DNA of 64,000 bases from Paramixta manurensis (GCF_013285385.1 NZ_CP054212.1:2046001-2110000); one strand, 5' to 3'; positions 1 through 8,920 are shown, numbered from the stretch's first letter. Made by a program: numbers and translations. The notes: a model not told the origin generated them from the letters alone.

Positions 1-189
1 CCGGTGTTGCAGTCAAGCGGCGAGCCGCTGGCAGCGATTTGCATCATTGATTTTGATTTTCGGCTGGATAGCGCGGAGCAAAAGCGGCTGGGCGATAAAA
101 TTGCCGCTGCGGCGCTGACTGCCTCTCGGCAGATCGGGTTTAAAGGGTTACGGCTCTGCCAGGACCCGCAACTCTTCCGGCAGCACTGA
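1..189 (+). CDS. IclR-family transcriptional regulator, C-terminal end (partial)
   Basis: Only the last 62 codons are present; the gene enters from the left edge. The residues match the end of an IclR effector-binding domain: a strand with PLAAICI, a basic/acidic helix, then ALTASRQIGFKG, the usual terminal helix of the family. IclR proteins are dimeric DNA-binding repressors or activators that sense small carbon metabolites. It lies just upstream of the CoA-transferase, hydratase and carrier genes on the same strand, separated by a terminator, so it may regulate them; that is inference. The DNA-binding half is outside the window. Confidence 0.65.
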   Translation, partial: PVLQSSGEPLAAICIIDFDFRLDSAEQKRLGDKIAAAALTASRQIGFKGLRLCQDPQLFRQH

Positions 190-198
190 AGTAAAACC

Positions 199-221
199 TG
201 ACCGTTTAGACGGTCATTTTT
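199..221 (+). terminator. Rho-independent terminator after the IclR gene
   Basis: Seven-base stem TGACCGT / ACGGTCA around the loop TTAG, followed directly by five T residues. It lies 10 bases past the IclR stop codon, so transcription of the regulator probably ends here and the next gene needs its own promoter. Confidence 0.75.
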
Positions 222-272
222 AGCAAAATTACTCCGAACTGCATTCGGTAATATCGAACGATTGAGGTGGCT

Positions 273-1457
273 ATGTTAGAAGGTGTGAAAGTTCTCAGTT
301 TTACCCACTACTTACAGGGGCCTTCTGCGGCGCAAATGTTGGCAGATTTAGGCGCAGATGTGGTGAAAATTGAGTCACCGAAAGGGGCTTATGAGCGCTC
401 ATGGTCCGGTTGCGATACCTATGTAAATGGGGTCAGCGTGTTTTTCCTGTTAGCCAATCGCAATCAACGCGGCATGGCGATAGACCTGAAGTCCGAGAGC
501 GGCAGGCAGGTTATTTACGATCTGATCAGCCAATACGATGTGATTATTGAAAATTTTAAGCCTGGCGTAATGGATCGATTGGGGCTGGGCTATGAAACGG
601 TTAAAAAGATTAATCCGCGCATCGTGTACTGCTCCTGTACCGGATATGGTTCAGCCGGCCCTAAGGCGAAAGAGCCGGGGCAAGATTTAATGGCGCAGAG
701 TATTAGTGGACTGGCGGAATTAAATGGGCCGGGCTCCCATCCTCCGATGCCGGTAGGAACGGCGATTGTTGATCAGCATGGTGCGGCGTTGGCCGCGCTG
801 GGTATTATCGCGGCGGTTTTCAATCGGGAAAAAAGCGGGCAGGGACATAAAGTCGATGCCTGTTTGCTCCACTCAGCGCTCGATCTGCAAATTGAACCGT
901 TGAACTATTTCCTGAATGGCGGCCAGTTAACGCCGCGTGCGGATACCGGTTTATCCAGCCGTTTTCATCAAAGTCCGTATGGCATTTATGAAACCCGTGA
1001 CGGCTATATTTCTCTCTCATTAACGCCATTTGAACGTTTAAAAGCGGTGTTCAGCCCGCAAGCGCTGGCAGGGTTTAGCGCGCCGGACCAAATGCGCCAG
1101 CGGCTGGATTTTGACGCCTGTGTCGCGGCGGAAATGCGTACCAAAACCACCGCAGAATGGACCGCATTATTCAAACAGGAGGGCATTTGGCATGCGCCGG
1201 TCAATGAATATGCGCAAGTGGTGGAAGATGAACAGGTGCAATTTAATCAGGCTTTCCTGACCATGGATCATCCGGTTGCCGGTCAGGTGCGCGTGCTGGG
1301 CCATCCCAATCATTACGATGGTAAACCGTTGCCGTTACGTCGGTTACCGCCCGAACTGGGGGAACACAGCGAGGAAGTGCTGTTGGAACTGGGCTATTCG
1401 CCAGAAAAGGTCGCCGAACTGTTGGCGAATAATGTTATTACCACTCATCAAGAGTAA
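273..1457 (+). CDS. CaiB/BaiF (class III) CoA-transferase family protein
   Basis: A 394-residue protein, normal length for family III CoA-transferases, which move CoA between carboxylic acids in the cytoplasm (formyl-CoA, carnitine and succinyl-CoA transferases). Seen: N-terminal MLEGVKVLSF, ADLGADVVKIESP, ENFKPGVMDRLGLGYE, GYGSAGP and GQDLMAQSISGLA, all family hallmarks; Asp167 in AIVDQHGAALAALG matches the catalytic aspartate that forms the aspartyl-CoA anhydride. A GTG at 267 is in frame but belongs to the ribosome binding site (GAGG at 264), so ATG 273 is chosen. An enoyl-CoA hydratase follows 7 bases after the stop and an MFS carrier after that, suggesting activation of an imported acid as its CoA ester. 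The substrate cannot be read from sequence. Confidence 0.85.
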   Translation: MLEGVKVLSFTHYLQGPSAAQMLADLGADVVKIESPKGAYERSWSGCDTYVNGVSVFFLLANRNQRGMAIDLKSESGRQVIYDLISQYDVIIENFKPGVMDRLGLGYETVKKINPRIVYCSCTGYGSAGPKAKEPGQDLMAQSISGLAELNGPGSHPPMPVGTAIVDQHGAALAALGIIAAVFNREKSGQGHKVDACLLHSALDLQIEPLNYFLNGGQLTPRADTGLSSRFHQSPYGIYETRDGYISLSLTPFERLKAVFSPQALAGFSAPDQMRQRLDFDACVAAEMRTKTTAEWTALFKQEGIWHAPVNEYAQVVEDEQVQFNQAFLTMDHPVAGQVRVLGHPNHYDGKPLPLRRLPPELGEHSEEVLLELGYSPEKVAELLANNVITTHQE

Positions 1458-1464
1458 CTATGTT

Positions 1465-2232
1465 ATGTCACTGATTACTTATGAAACCAATGGCGCGGTT
1501 GCCGTCGTTACGCTAAATAATCCACCGTTAAATTTGGTCACGCTTGCGTTATCAAAACAGTTGCGGGAAACGCTACAGTCGCTGGATGCGGATGAAGCGG
1601 TGCGGGTTATCGTGTTAACCGGTTCGGGGCAAAAAGCGTTTTGCGTCGGGTCGGATATTAAGGAGTTTCCTGAAGTTTGGGACAATGTTATTGAAAAGAA
1701 ACTTCAGAAAGAGAATGAAACCTTTAATACCATCGAATTTTTAAGTAAACCGGTCATTGCGGCGATGGAAGGCGTGGTGTGCGGCGGCGGCTTCGAAATG
1801 GCAATGGCGTGTGATTTACGGGTTTTATCCGCCAACGGCAAAATAGCGTTGCCGGAAATTAATCTTGGCGTATTTCCCGGCAGCGGCGGGTTATTTCGTT
1901 TGCCAAAACTTATCGGTGCGGCACGCGCGGTAGAGTTGATGATGACCGGAGAGTTTGTTGAGGCGCAGCAATGCCTGGCATGGGGGATGGTAAACCGCCT
2001 GGCGCCTGCCGGTTCGGTGCTAGACGTGGCGGTCAGTTTAGCGCAACAGATAGCGTTAAAACCACATGAAGCGATTAAGTTAATTAAACAAGGGGTGCGA
2101 GAAATTGGTATGCAACCCACCGATCAGTGCTTCCTGAAAAATTTACGCTTTAGTGAAAATATTTTCCGCACCGCCGACTGTGCGGAAGGGGTGGCGGCCT
2201 TTCTGGAAAAAAGGGAGGCGAAGTTCTTATAA
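1465..2232 (+). CDS. Enoyl-CoA hydratase/isomerase (crotonase) family protein
   Basis: A 255-residue crotonase-fold protein. Seen: the N-terminal beta-rich start MSLITYETNG, the CoA/oxyanion segment KAFCVGSDIKEF (near residue 60), CGGGFEMAMACD with Glu111, and LPEINLGVFPGSGG with Glu131. Both glutamates occupy the positions used for water addition in true enoyl-CoA hydratases, so hydratase activity is plausible, though the family also includes isomerases and decarboxylases. The open frame extends upstream to 1276 inside the CoA-transferase gene in another frame, but homology begins at ATG 1465. With a 7-base gap to the CoA-transferase it is very likely cotranscribed and acts on the CoA ester made there. 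Substrate unknown. Confidence 0.85.
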   Translation: MSLITYETNGAVAVVTLNNPPLNLVTLALSKQLRETLQSLDADEAVRVIVLTGSGQKAFCVGSDIKEFPEVWDNVIEKKLQKENETFNTIEFLSKPVIAAMEGVVCGGGFEMAMACDLRVLSANGKIALPEINLGVFPGSGGLFRLPKLIGAARAVELMMTGEFVEAQQCLAWGMVNRLAPAGSVLDVAVSLAQQIALKPHEAIKLIKQGVREIGMQPTDQCFLKNLRFSENIFRTADCAEGVAAFLEKREAKFL

Positions 2233-2301
2233 AAAAACTGAAAATAATCATCTCAGTAAAAAAATAAAACGATCCTCTTAAATTCTATTGAGGTTAGCAA
2301 G

Positions 2302-3579
2302 ATGAATACATTACCTGTACGCCGTTGGTTTTATATTATGCCAACGATTTTTATCACCTACAGTTTGTCTTATCTCGATAAAGCAAACTACAGTTTTGCT
2401 TCGGCCGCCGGTATCGGCAACGATCTGGGGATTGATCCATCAATGGCTTCATTGATAGGCGCGCTGTTTTTCCTCGGCTATTTTACCTTACAAATCCCCG
2501 GCGGAATGCTGGCGGAAAAATGGAGCGTGCGCAAATTACTGACCTGGAGTTTAGTGGTCTGGGGGCTTTGCGCGACGTTAACCGGCTTAGTGACCAACGT
2601 CACCTCGCTGATTGTTATCCGTTTTATGCTTGGCGTGGTGGAAGCCATTGTCACTCCCTGTTTGCTCATTTTGGTTTCGCGCTGGTTTAGCCATACTGAA
2701 CGCTCTAAAGCCAACACGTTATTTCTGTTGGGTAACCCGGTAACGGTGCTATGGATGTCGATTCTCTCCGGCTGGTTAGTTGAACGCTGGGGCTGGCGGC
2801 ATATGTTCGTCATTGAAGGGATCCCTGCCGTGCTGTGGGCGGTGGTTTGGTGGTACGTCATCCGCGATAAGCCTGAACAGGCGAACTGGTTGAACGCCGA
2901 CGAAAAAGCGGCAATTGGTCAGGCGCTGGCCAATGAGCAAAAAAGTAAGGAAGTGATGACCAATTGGCGCGAAGTGTTTCGTTCTGCCAATGTCATTAAA
3001 CTGGCAGGGTGGATGTTTTTCCAGAGCATTGGTTTTTACGGTTTTTTGATGTGGCTACCGTCAATTTTACATTCCGGCGCGATCTCCATGTCTGAAACCG
3101 GCTTGCTCTCTTCATTGCCGTATGGCTTAGCGGCTATTTTCATGTTAATTGCCGCCTGGCTGAGTGATAAGTATCAAAAGCGCGTGGCATTTGTTGCCTG
3201 GCCTATTTTTATCGCCGCCTGCTGTTTCTTTGCGCTGGCCTTGCTTGGCAATACGCATTTTTGGGTCTCTTATCTTCTGCTGGTGGTGACGGGCATTTGC
3301 CTGTATGTCCCTTTTGGCCCCTTTTTCGCGCTGGTGCATGATGTGTTACCAACCTCAATGGTGGGAGGCGCGGGTGGAATGATCAATAGTATGGCTGCAG
3401 TGGGCGCCTTTATCGGGTCTTATTTAGTGGGGATGTTGAATGGCATTACAAATTCAACCAATTCATCTTATTACTTAATGGCGGCCAGTTTAGGGATCTC
3501 CGTTATATTCGGTCTCTCGATTAAGCAAAAAAAAGTCATTGAAAGTGAACCGCTACGTCGTCGATCCGGTATGGCGTAA
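2302..3579 (+). CDS. MFS transporter, anion:cation symporter (ACS/phthalate-permease-like) type
   Basis: A 425-residue inner-membrane protein with about 12 hydrophobic helices. It resembles the ACS branch of the major facilitator superfamily, which imports organic acids (glucarate, galactonate, hydroxyphenylacetate and similar) with protons. Seen: N-terminal SLSYLDKANYSFA with the membrane Asp/Lys typical of the branch, GYFTLQIPGGMLAEKWSVRK (loop 2-3 motif), a long cytoplasmic loop after helix 6 (RDKPEQANWLNADEKAAI), and AAWLSDKYQKR in the loop 8-9 repeat of the motif. The ribosome binding site GAGG lies 8 bases before the ATG. It follows the hydratase gene by 69 bases, so it probably imports the acid handled by the CoA-transferase and hydratase. 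Substrate not determinable. Confidence 0.85.
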   Translation: MNTLPVRRWFYIMPTIFITYSLSYLDKANYSFASAAGIGNDLGIDPSMASLIGALFFLGYFTLQIPGGMLAEKWSVRKLLTWSLVVWGLCATLTGLVTNVTSLIVIRFMLGVVEAIVTPCLLILVSRWFSHTERSKANTLFLLGNPVTVLWMSILSGWLVERWGWRHMFVIEGIPAVLWAVVWWYVIRDKPEQANWLNADEKAAIGQALANEQKSKEVMTNWREVFRSANVIKLAGWMFFQSIGFYGFLMWLPSILHSGAISMSETGLLSSLPYGLAAIFMLIAAWLSDKYQKRVAFVAWPIFIAACCFFALALLGNTHFWVSYLLLVVTGICLYVPFGPFFALVHDVLPTSMVGGAGGMINSMAAVGAFIGSYLVGMLNGITNSTNSSYYLMAASLGISVIFGLSIKQKKVIESEPLRRRSGMA

Positions 3580-3603
3580 TAATCTACGTGCGATGGGTTT
3601 ATT

Positions 3604-3620
3604 ATTCTCCTTAAGAGAAT
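3604..3620. repeat. Short perfect inverted repeat after the MFS gene
   Basis: ATTCTC-CTTAA-GAGAAT, a 6-base stem with a 5-base loop, 24 bases after the carrier stop codon. There is no T-run after it on the plus strand, so it may be an operator, an RNA-stabilising stem or chance. It lies in the 152-base gap before the GH88-like gene. Confidence 0.35.
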
Positions 3621-3731
3621 AGGGTTCATCATATTATTATCAGGGTAAATATCACGGTTATTTTTGCCAGGCTACTTTATTAAAAGCAGTACGGATATTG
3701 CTGCATGACTATCCGGCTGAATGAGGATTTT

Positions 3732-4808
3732 ATGAATTGGTTATCTGATGCAATAGATAAATGTCTTGCTAAAACGCAGGCTAATGTGGAGCAATTTACC
3801 GATTTTCCACATATTACCGAGCAGGGAAAATATGTTTTTACGCCAGATGGCGTGTGGACCGGCGGTTTTTGGACCGGTATTCTGTGGCTTGCTTATCAGC
3901 GGAATCCATCGCCAGCGCTATTAACCGCTGCGACGCACTTTACCGACCGATTGTTACCGCGCGCTCATGATCGGCGTAACCATGATCTGGGCTTTATGTT
4001 TTATCCTGGCGCAATTGCCGGGTGGCGGCTTACCCAGCGTTCGGACTATAAGCAGGCCGCGCTGACCGCAGCGAATAGCCTGGCGGCGCAATTTAACGCG
4101 CGTGCCGGTTTTATTCCCGGCTGGGGTTTTTTTGGCGGGGAAGAGTGGTCAACCTCAGTGCTGATCGATACGTTAATGAACCTTCCGCTATTGGCCTGGG
4201 CGGTGAAAAATGGCGGCGACCCGGCCTTATTGGCGGTGATTGAGCAGCATACCGCGACCGCGCTGGCGCATCATTTGCGGGCGAATGGCTCGGTATTTCA
4301 TGTCTACCATTTTACCGAGGAAGGCGTGGGCATTCGCGGCGATACCTATCAGGGGCTGGCGGCACAGAGTAGTTGGGCGCGCGGGCAAGGCTGGGCGATT
4401 ACTGGCTTAGCCTTGCTGGCCGATGCGCTGAATAATCATCATTATTTGGCAACAGCAGAAAAAGTCGCCGACTTTATTTTATCGCACCTGCCGCCCGACC
4501 ATATTCCAAAATGGGATTATGACGATCCACAGCCCAATGCGCCGAAAGATGCCTCGGCTGGCGCTATTAGCGCCTATGGTTTATTACGCTTATATCGGCT
4601 CAGCGGGAAAGAACGCTATAAAACCGCCGCCACGGCGATGCTGAAGGCATTAGCGGCTACGTGTATTGTTGATGATAATCAAGGTCTGTTAGCGCATTCA
4701 ACTGCCGATCTGCCGCATGGCTTAGGGATTGATCAAGCTACCGGCTATGGCGATTATTATTTTCTTAAGGCGTTGTATGCATTAGAAGCGATATCAGCAG
4801 CCCGGTAA
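3732..4808 (+). CDS. GH88-family glycoside hydrolase (unsaturated glucuronyl/galacturonyl hydrolase-like)
   Basis: A 358-residue alpha/alpha-barrel protein without a signal peptide, so cytoplasmic. Family members hydrate the 4,5-unsaturated uronic acid at the end of oligosaccharides left by polysaccharide lyases, releasing an open-chain keto acid. Seen: GVWTGGFWTGILWLAYQ (residues about 40-60), HDLGFMFYPGAIAGW with the conserved Asp, TYQGLAAQSSWARGQGWAITG, matching the GH88 (D)SxWARGQxW signature, and a C-terminal ATGYGDYYFLKAL. An in-frame ATG at 3705 exists, but GAGG at 3723 lies five bases before ATG 3732, so the shorter start is preferred. It sits downstream of the acid carrier and CoA-ester genes. 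Joint function with them is possible but unproven; a hairpin separates them. Confidence 0.8.
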   Translation: MNWLSDAIDKCLAKTQANVEQFTDFPHITEQGKYVFTPDGVWTGGFWTGILWLAYQRNPSPALLTAATHFTDRLLPRAHDRRNHDLGFMFYPGAIAGWRLTQRSDYKQAALTAANSLAAQFNARAGFIPGWGFFGGEEWSTSVLIDTLMNLPLLAWAVKNGGDPALLAVIEQHTATALAHHLRANGSVFHVYHFTEEGVGIRGDTYQGLAAQSSWARGQGWAITGLALLADALNNHHYLATAEKVADFILSHLPPDHIPKWDYDDPQPNAPKDASAGAISAYGLLRLYRLSGKERYKTAATAMLKALAATCIVDDNQGLLAHSTADLPHGLGIDQATGYGDYYFLKALYALEAISAAR

Positions 4809-4842
4809 ACTATTGCGTAATTAAGCCGTAAATTCGTTGACT

Positions 4843-4893
4843 GGCGTGTTTGTTTAACTATTTTCATCAAGAGTGAATGAACACGCCTTTTTT
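4843..4893 (+). terminator. Rho-independent terminator closing the GH88 region
   Basis: GGCGTGTT (4843-4850) pairs with AACACGCC (4880-4887), followed by six T residues. The loop is long, about 29 bases. It lies 34 bases past the GH88 stop and separates that unit from kdp. Confidence 0.6.
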
Positions 4894-4966
4894 AGAATAT
4901 CAGTAACGCTTCTGAACATGCTTCTCCTCAGATAGGTATACAATTTCGCCATCCATCATGATGGCA

Positions 4967-4987
4967 TTTTTATACTTTTTTTATACC
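4967..4987 (+). promoter_or_regulatory. Probable KdpE binding box upstream of kdpF
   Basis: TTTTTATAC followed at once by TTTTTTTATACC, a T-rich near-direct repeat about 85 bases before kdpF. From memory the KdpE site of E. coli has the same form (TTTTTATAC then TTTTTTTACACC). A TTGACG hexamer at 5001-5006 is a candidate -35; no convincing -10 was found. The match and its position imply activation of kdpFABC by the KdpE encoded downstream. Confidence 0.65.
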
Positions 4988-5070
4988 GCGCTCGCCGATC
5001 TTGACGACATTTTTATTTCGATTTCCTTAAGCTTTAAATCCTCTCTATAAACAATACAAGGTGGCTTATC

Positions 5071-5160
5071 GTGAGTCCGGGATTAATTGTCGGCATGGTG
5101 CTGGTGTTCCTGTTATTAGGGTATCTTTTTTATGCTCTACTTGGGGCGGAGGAATTCTAA
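5071..5160 (+). CDS. kdpF: KdpF, small subunit of the potassium-transporting ATPase
   Basis: A 29-residue single-helix membrane peptide starting at GTG 5071: SPGLIVGMVLVFLLLGYL then FYALLGAEEF. It matches KdpF in length, hydrophobicity and position; this lipid-like subunit stabilises the KdpABC complex. AAGG at 5058-5061 serves as ribosome binding site. Its TAA stop overlaps the ATG of kdpA by one base, implying translational coupling. Confidence 0.85.
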   Translation: MSPGLIVGMVLVFLLLGYLFYALLGAEEF

Positions 5161-6845
5161 TGGTAGCCGAAGCCTTTTTACTGCTGGCCTGTTTTCTGGC
5201 GATATTATTACTGGCGGCGCGACCGTTGGGCCACTTTATGACCGGTATGGTACTTGACCGCCCGGTCGCAGGAACCGCCGCCATCGAAACGCAATTTTGG
5301 CGCTGGTGTGGCGTCTCATCCTCGGAGATGAACTGGCGCCAATATCTGTGCGCAATCTTGTTATTTAACCTGATTGGGCTGCTGTTTCTGCTGGCTATTC
5401 TGTTGGCACAGGGGGTGTTACCGCTGAACCCGCAACGGTTGCCGGGCCTCTCTTGGCATTTGGCGTTAAACACCGCAATTAGCTTTGTCAGTAATACCAA
5501 CTGGCAAGCTTATGCCGGTGAATCGACCATGAGTTATTTCAGTGAAATGGTGGGGCTGGCGGTACAAAACTTTCTCTCGGCAGCAACCGGTATCGCGGTG
5601 CTATTTGCCTTGATACGCGGTTTTGCACGCCAAACCACCGACAATCTTGGTAATGCATGGCGCGACCTGACGCGGGTGACGCTGTGGGTGTTGTTACCGC
5701 TCTCGGTGCTGATGGCGCTGTTTTTGGTCAGCCAGGGCAGCATTCAGAATTTCAGCCCGTATCTCACCTTGAGTACCCTGGAGGGCGTGCACCAAACGCT
5801 GCCCGGCGGGCCAGTCGCCTCACAGGAGGCGATCAAGATGCTAGGGACTAACGGCGGCGGCTTGTTTAATGCCAACTCCGCACATCCGTTTGAGAACCCG
5901 ACGGCGTTAACCAACTTTGTTCAAATGTTGTCGATCTTGATTATTCCGGCGGCGCTCTGTTTTTCCTTTGGCGAGGCGGTACAAGATCGCCGTCAGGGCA
6001 ATACGCTGCTGTGGGCAATGTCGTTAATTTTCATTGTCGCAGCGGTATTGGTGATGGCGGCGGAAGTGAAAGGCAACCCGCATTTGACAGCGTTTGGCGC
6101 CGACTCAGCGATGAATTGGGAAGGGAAAGAGAGCCGTTTCGGCATTCTGAACTCAAGCCTGTTTGCGGTGATCACTACCGCCGCCTCCTGCGGCGCGGTG
6201 AATGCGATGCATGACTCGTTTACCGCGCTGGGCGGCATGATTCCGCTGTGGCTGATGCAGTTGGGCGAAGTGGTGTTCGGCGGTGTGGGATCGGGCCTGT
6301 ATGGCATGTTGATGAACGTGATTCTGGCGGTCTTTATTGCCGGGTTGATGATTGGTCGCACGCCGGAATATTTAGGCAAAAAAGTGGGCGTTGCGGAGAT
6401 GAAGATGGCAGCGCTGTATATCCTGGTTACGCCTGCGTTGGTGTTGCTCGGTACTGCGCTGGCCATGATGACCGACGCAGGGCGTGCCGGTATCTTCAAC
6501 CCCGGCGCGCATGGCTTCAGCGAAGTGTTGTATGCGGTTTCTTCCGCCGCCAACAATAATGGCAGCGCTTTCGGCGGCCTCTCTGCCAACACCCCCTTCT
6601 GGAACCTGCTGTTGGGTATCGCCATGTTGCTGGGCCGTTTTTTACCCTTTATTCCATTAATGGCGATCGCCGGTTCGCTGGCGGCGAGAAAAACGCAGCC
6701 CGAAAGCGTCGGGACGTTGCCGACGCATGGCGCGTTATTTGTGGCATTGATCATCGGTACCATCATGCTGGTGGGCGCGCTGACCTTCGTTCCGGCTTTG
6801 GTACTTGGGCCGGTTGTCGATTATTGGCCGTTATCTACTCATTAA
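5160..6845 (+). CDS. kdpA: KdpA, potassium-binding channel subunit of the Kdp ATPase
   Basis: A 561-residue polytopic inner-membrane protein related to the superfamily of K+ transporters; it holds the selectivity filter and the K+ entry path of the KdpFABC pump, which scavenges potassium at low external concentration. Seen: MVAEAFLLLACFLAILL, FVSNTNWQAYAGE, MLGTNGGGLFNANSAHPFENP, TAASCGAVNAMHDSF and AANNNGSAFGGLS: the glycine-bearing filter segments of the repeated pore domains, including the NGGG and NNNGSA signatures. A longer frame reaches GTG 5061, but ATG 5160, overlapping the kdpF stop, fits family length and start. kdpB follows after 18 bases. Confidence 0.97.
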   Translation: MVAEAFLLLACFLAILLLAARPLGHFMTGMVLDRPVAGTAAIETQFWRWCGVSSSEMNWRQYLCAILLFNLIGLLFLLAILLAQGVLPLNPQRLPGLSWHLALNTAISFVSNTNWQAYAGESTMSYFSEMVGLAVQNFLSAATGIAVLFALIRGFARQTTDNLGNAWRDLTRVTLWVLLPLSVLMALFLVSQGSIQNFSPYLTLSTLEGVHQTLPGGPVASQEAIKMLGTNGGGLFNANSAHPFENPTALTNFVQMLSILIIPAALCFSFGEAVQDRRQGNTLLWAMSLIFIVAAVLVMAAEVKGNPHLTAFGADSAMNWEGKESRFGILNSSLFAVITTAASCGAVNAMHDSFTALGGMIPLWLMQLGEVVFGGVGSGLYGMLMNVILAVFIAGLMIGRTPEYLGKKVGVAEMKMAALYILVTPALVLLGTALAMMTDAGRAGIFNPGAHGFSEVLYAVSSAANNNGSAFGGLSANTPFWNLLLGIAMLLGRFLPFIPLMAIAGSLAARKTQPESVGTLPTHGALFVALIIGTIMLVGALTFVPALVLGPVVDYWPLSTH

Positions 6846-6863
6846 TTGCCGGAGAATTTTCGT

Positions 6864-8909
6864 ATGGCGCATCAAATATCTTCCCGGCAACGTAGCGCAA
6901 TGTGGCGCGCCGCGTTTGTCGAGTCATTCAAAAAGCTCGATCCACGCGTGCAATACCGCAATCCGGTGATGTTCGTTGTGTACCTCGGCAGCATCCTCAC
7001 CACGTTGTTGGCGATGAATCTGCTTGACGGCGCCAACGGGCAGACCGGCTTTACCGCCGCGGTTAGCCTGTGGCTGTGGTTCACGGTGCTGTTTGCCAAC
7101 TTTGCCGAAGCCTTAGCCGAAGGGCGAAGCAAAGCACAGGCGGAGAGCCTGAAAGGGATTAAGCGAACCCGCTGGGCGAAAAAATTGTCAGCGCCGGTTC
7201 GTGACGCCGCGCAGCAAAATGTGGCGGCGGAAAGTCTGCGCAAGGGCGATTGGGTGTTGGTGGAGGCCGGGGATATTATTCCTTGTGATGGCGAGGTGCT
7301 GGTTGGCGGCGCCTCGGTGGATGAAAGTGCGATAACCGGTGAATCCGCGCCGGTTATTCGTGAATCGGGCGGTGATTTTGCTTCGGTAACCGGCGGCACG
7401 CGCGTGTTATCCGACTGGCTGGTTATTCAGTGCAGTGTCAATCCCGGTGAAACCTTCCTCGATCGGATGATTGCGATGGTCGAGGGCGCAAAACGGCGTA
7501 AAACGCCGAATGAAGTGGCGCTGACAATCTTATTGGTTTCGTTGACCATTGTGTTTCTGCTGGCTACCGCGACGCTGTATCCCTTTACCGCCTGGAATAG
7601 CGTGCCGGTTAGCGTAACGGTACTGGTGGCGCTGTTGGTGTGCCTGATCCCCACCACCATCGGCGCGCTATTGTCGGCGATTGGGATTGCCGGTATGAGC
7701 CGCATGTTAGGCGCGAATGTGATCGCCACCAGTGGGCGGGCGGTCGAAGCGGCGGGTGATGTCGATGTATTACTGATGGATAAAACCGGCACCATTACGC
7801 TAGGAAATCGCCAGGCCAGCCAGTTTCTGCCGGCGCACAATATCAGTGAGGAAGCGCTGGCGAATGCCGCACAGTTGGCTTCGCTGGCTGATGAGACGCC
7901 AGAAGGGCGCAGTATCGTGATTCTTGCCAAGCAGCAATTCAATCTGCGTGAGCGCGATTTAGCCAGCCTGAACGCCACCTTTATTCCGTTTAGCGCCCAA
8001 ACGCGGATGAGCGGGGTCAATATCAACCAGACCCTGTTGCGCAAAGGCGCGGCTGACGCCATCCGTCGCCATGTCGAAAGCAATGGCGGTCATTTCCCAT
8101 CGGAGGTTGCCGCGCTGGTGGATGCGGTGGCGCGCAAAGGGGAAACCCCGTTGGTAGTGGCACAAGACAACCGGGTGATGGGCGTGGTGGCGCTAAAAGA
8201 TATTGTGAAGGGCGGAATCAAAGAGCGCTTCGCCGAGTTACGCAAAATGGGCATCAAGACCGTTATGGTCACTGGCGATAATCCGCTCACCGCGGCAGCC
8301 ATCGCGGCGGAGGCCGGTGTGGATGACTTTTTATCTGAGGCGACGCCGGAAGCCAAGCTGGCACTGATTCGTCAGTATCAGGCGGAAGGGCGCATGGTTG
8401 CCATGACCGGAGACGGCACGAATGATGCGCCCGCGCTGGCGCAGGCCGATGTGGCCGTGGCGATGAACTCAGGTACTCAGGCGGCGAAGGAAGCCGGCAA
8501 CATGGTGGATCTGGATTCGAACCCGACCAAGTTGTTGGAAGTGGTGCATATCGGGAAACAGATGTTGATGACCCGTGGTTCATTAACCACCTTCAGTATT
8601 GCCAATGATATTGCGAAATACTTTGCGATTATTCCGGCGGCGTTCGCGGCAAGCTGGCCGCAATTAAATGCGCTCAACGTGATGCGATTGCACTCCCCGG
8701 CATCGGCGATTATGTCGGCAGTGATTTTTAATGCGTTAATCATCGTGCTGCTGATCCCGCTGGCGTTAAAAGGGGTCGGTTACCGTCCAATGTCCGCCGC
8801 CGCGTTACTACGCCGTAATCTGTGGGTGTACGGGGCTGGAGGAATTGTGGTGCCGTTTATTGGCATTAAGCTTATCGACCTGTTACTGACCGCTATTGGT
8901 TTAGGCTGA
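6864..8909 (+). CDS. kdpB: KdpB, catalytic P-type ATPase subunit
   Basis: A 681-residue P-type ATPase, the energy-coupling subunit of KdpFABC. Seen: the actuator loop ITGESAPV (TGES), the phosphorylation motif DKTGTIT with Asp306, the nucleotide-domain KGA (RKGAADAIRRH), the hinge MVTGDNPLTAAAIA and MTGDGTNDAPALAQADVAVAM. The TTG at 6846 is in frame, but GGAG at 6851 and family length favour ATG 6864. It lies between kdpA and kdpC in the usual order. Expected to be induced by potassium limitation through KdpDE. Confidence 0.97.
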   Translation: MAHQISSRQRSAMWRAAFVESFKKLDPRVQYRNPVMFVVYLGSILTTLLAMNLLDGANGQTGFTAAVSLWLWFTVLFANFAEALAEGRSKAQAESLKGIKRTRWAKKLSAPVRDAAQQNVAAESLRKGDWVLVEAGDIIPCDGEVLVGGASVDESAITGESAPVIRESGGDFASVTGGTRVLSDWLVIQCSVNPGETFLDRMIAMVEGAKRRKTPNEVALTILLVSLTIVFLLATATLYPFTAWNSVPVSVTVLVALLVCLIPTTIGALLSAIGIAGMSRMLGANVIATSGRAVEAAGDVDVLLMDKTGTITLGNRQASQFLPAHNISEEALANAAQLASLADETPEGRSIVILAKQQFNLRERDLASLNATFIPFSAQTRMSGVNINQTLLRKGAADAIRRHVESNGGHFPSEVAALVDAVARKGETPLVVAQDNRVMGVVALKDIVKGGIKERFAELRKMGIKTVMVTGDNPLTAAAIAAEAGVDDFLSEATPEAKLALIRQYQAEGRMVAMTGDGTNDAPALAQADVAVAMNSGTQAAKEAGNMVDLDSNPTKLLEVVHIGKQMLMTRGSLTTFSIANDIAKYFAIIPAAFAASWPQLNALNVMRLHSPASAIMSAVIFNALIIVLLIPLALKGVGYRPMSAAALLRRNLWVYGAGGIVVPFIGIKLIDLLLTAIGLG

Positions 8910-8920
8910 GAGAGGATTGT

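Noticed and set aside
1276..1464. 5' extension of the enoyl-CoA hydratase frame
   Set aside because: Lies inside the CoA-transferase gene in another frame; homology begins at 1465.
5993..6766. Long minus-strand open frame (257 codons) inside kdpA
   Set aside because: Antisense to a certain gene; low-complexity residues and no family. Typical shadow of GC-rich coding DNA.
7427..8083. Minus-strand frame of 218 codons inside kdpB
   Set aside because: Antisense shadow; kdpB motifs run unbroken across it.
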